DNA of 64,000 bases from Leifsonia sp. C5G2 (lineage in GTDB: Bacteria; Actinomycetota; Actinomycetes; Actinomycetales; Microbacteriaceae): positions 1 to 64,000 of the forward strand of contig NZ_JABFMV010000016.1 of the NCBI RefSeq assembly GCF_013359685.1, in the 5' to 3' direction. Below, piece after piece: positions 63,565 to 64,000 of this stretch (position 1 is its first letter; each line of letters opens with the position of its first letter). A model generated the notes under the pieces. It was given only the letters and a program-made list of their open reading frames with translations, was not told where the DNA came from and made no database searches. The position numbers and the translations under genes were made by a program.

Positions 63565-64000
63565 ATGAACCCGAATCCGGAATCGGTGATCGGCGAGCCC
63601 CTTCCGCCCGCGCGGACGCTGCCCTTCCCCCCGCCCGCGTCCGGCAGCTTCGCCGGCCGCACCATGCAGGAGTCCACGTACTCGCCGCAGCCGCCGCAGC
63701 CGCATCTTCCGGGGGACGCCCCCAACGTCCTCATCATCCTGATCGACGACGCAGGACCCGCCCTCCCGACCACGCTCGGCGGCGCCGTGCGCACCCCGAC
63801 GCTCGACCGCATCCGGAGCAACGGCATCGGCTACAACCGGTTCCACACCACGGCCATGTGCTCGCCGACGCGCGCGTCGCTGCTCACCGGCCGCAACCAT
63901 CACCGCGTCGGCAACGGCCAGGTCGCCGAGCTCGCCAACGACTGGGACGGCTACTCCGGCCGCATCCCGAAGAGCAGCGCGACGATCGCGGAGGTGCTGC
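63565..64000 (+). CDS. sulfatase (arylsulfatase family), N-terminal part
   Basis: The gene runs past the right window edge; 145 codons are visible. The metal site is NVLIILIDDAG (Asp61, Asp62) and the formylglycine site is Cys99-Ser-Pro-Thr-Arg in MCSPTRASLLTGRNHH. It belongs to the type I sulfatases, which need the cysteine converted to formylglycine. There is no signal peptide, and the N-terminal 50 residues are Pro-rich. The ATG at 63565 is preceded by GGAG at a distance. Confidence 0.9.
   Translation, partial: MNPNPESVIGEPLPPARTLPFPPPASGSFAGRTMQESTYSPQPPQPHLPGDAPNVLIILIDDAGPALPTTLGGAVRTPTLDRIRSNGIGYNRFHTTAMCSPTRASLLTGRNHHRVGNGQVAELANDWDGYSGRIPKSSATIAEVL

Overview
The window looks like a stretch of chromosome from a high-GC actinobacterium, most likely Microbacteriaceae (Leifsonia-like). 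Most genes are roughly 65-78% GC by hand count on sample lines. There is a DUF7882-type protein of the kind typical of Microbacteriaceae, a CIRCE-controlled hsp20, many TANNNT boxes placed 6-7 nt before start codons (leaderless genes), and many small overlapping operons. No rRNA, tRNA, transposase, integrase or CRISPR array was seen. The genus is an inference.

Layout. 0-4.2 kb: hutH with a divergent IclR regulator, a GNAT protein, dps, and hsp20 under CIRCE. 4.2-7.3 kb: a secreted DUF4434-like protein and a SRPBCC/FAD-oxidoreductase pair. 7.4-9.5 kb: two orphan genes with PH-like domain repeats, enclosed by a perfect 28-bp direct repeat. 9.7-11.7 kb: a DEAD-box RNA helicase with a long arginine/aspartate repeat region. 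11.8-21.9 kb: a type VII secretion locus of the Firmicutes (T7SSb) kind: esxA, an EssA-like protein, esaB, esaA (inverted), essB, essC and a DUF4176 protein. It is visibly lower in GC (about 62%) and has no recognisable effector. 22-33.4 kb: a MarR regulator with succinate-semialdehyde dehydrogenase, membrane and hypothetical proteins, cspA, a TRIC channel, a phosphotransferase, a PLP decarboxylase, small membrane proteins, a second MarR, a Ser/Thr kinase and a diacylglycerol-kinase-like lipid kinase. 33.4-38.1 kb: gap, a GlxA-type and a MarR regulator, a long-form argG, and an M15 peptidase lipoprotein. 38.2-42.5 kb: an amidase/agmatine deiminase operon opposite a TetR gene with a clear palindromic operator, then a DUF1778/GNAT toxin-antitoxin pair. 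42.5-46.3 kb: two alpha/beta hydrolases with a 3-hydroxybutyrate dehydrogenase in one overlapping operon, and a Gfo/Idh/MocA oxidoreductase. 46.3-56.4 kb: a peptide uptake and degradation island (two ABC ATPases facing dipeptidase, binding protein, two permeases, an M24 creatinase-like hydrolase, a proline-iminopeptidase-like hydrolase and a double Lrp regulator). 56.4-64 kb: DNA ligase, a cupin, a candidate small RNA, an AT-richer DUF3800 gene, a TetR, DedA, a molybdopterin oxidoreductase divergent from a fasciclin lipoprotein, and the start of a sulfatase cut by the window edge.

How the parts work together. The 46-56 kb island can be read as import of short peptides, cytoplasmic cleavage and feedback by an Lrp-type sensor. 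The 38-41 kb operon would degrade agmatine under TetR control. The T7SSb locus is the largest specialised system. The least explained elements are the 28-bp-repeat cassette, a palindromic element present twice, a structured RNA candidate beside the DUF3800 gene, and a palindrome that appears to supply two back-to-back alternative-sigma promoters for the molybdopterin enzyme and the fasciclin lipoprotein.
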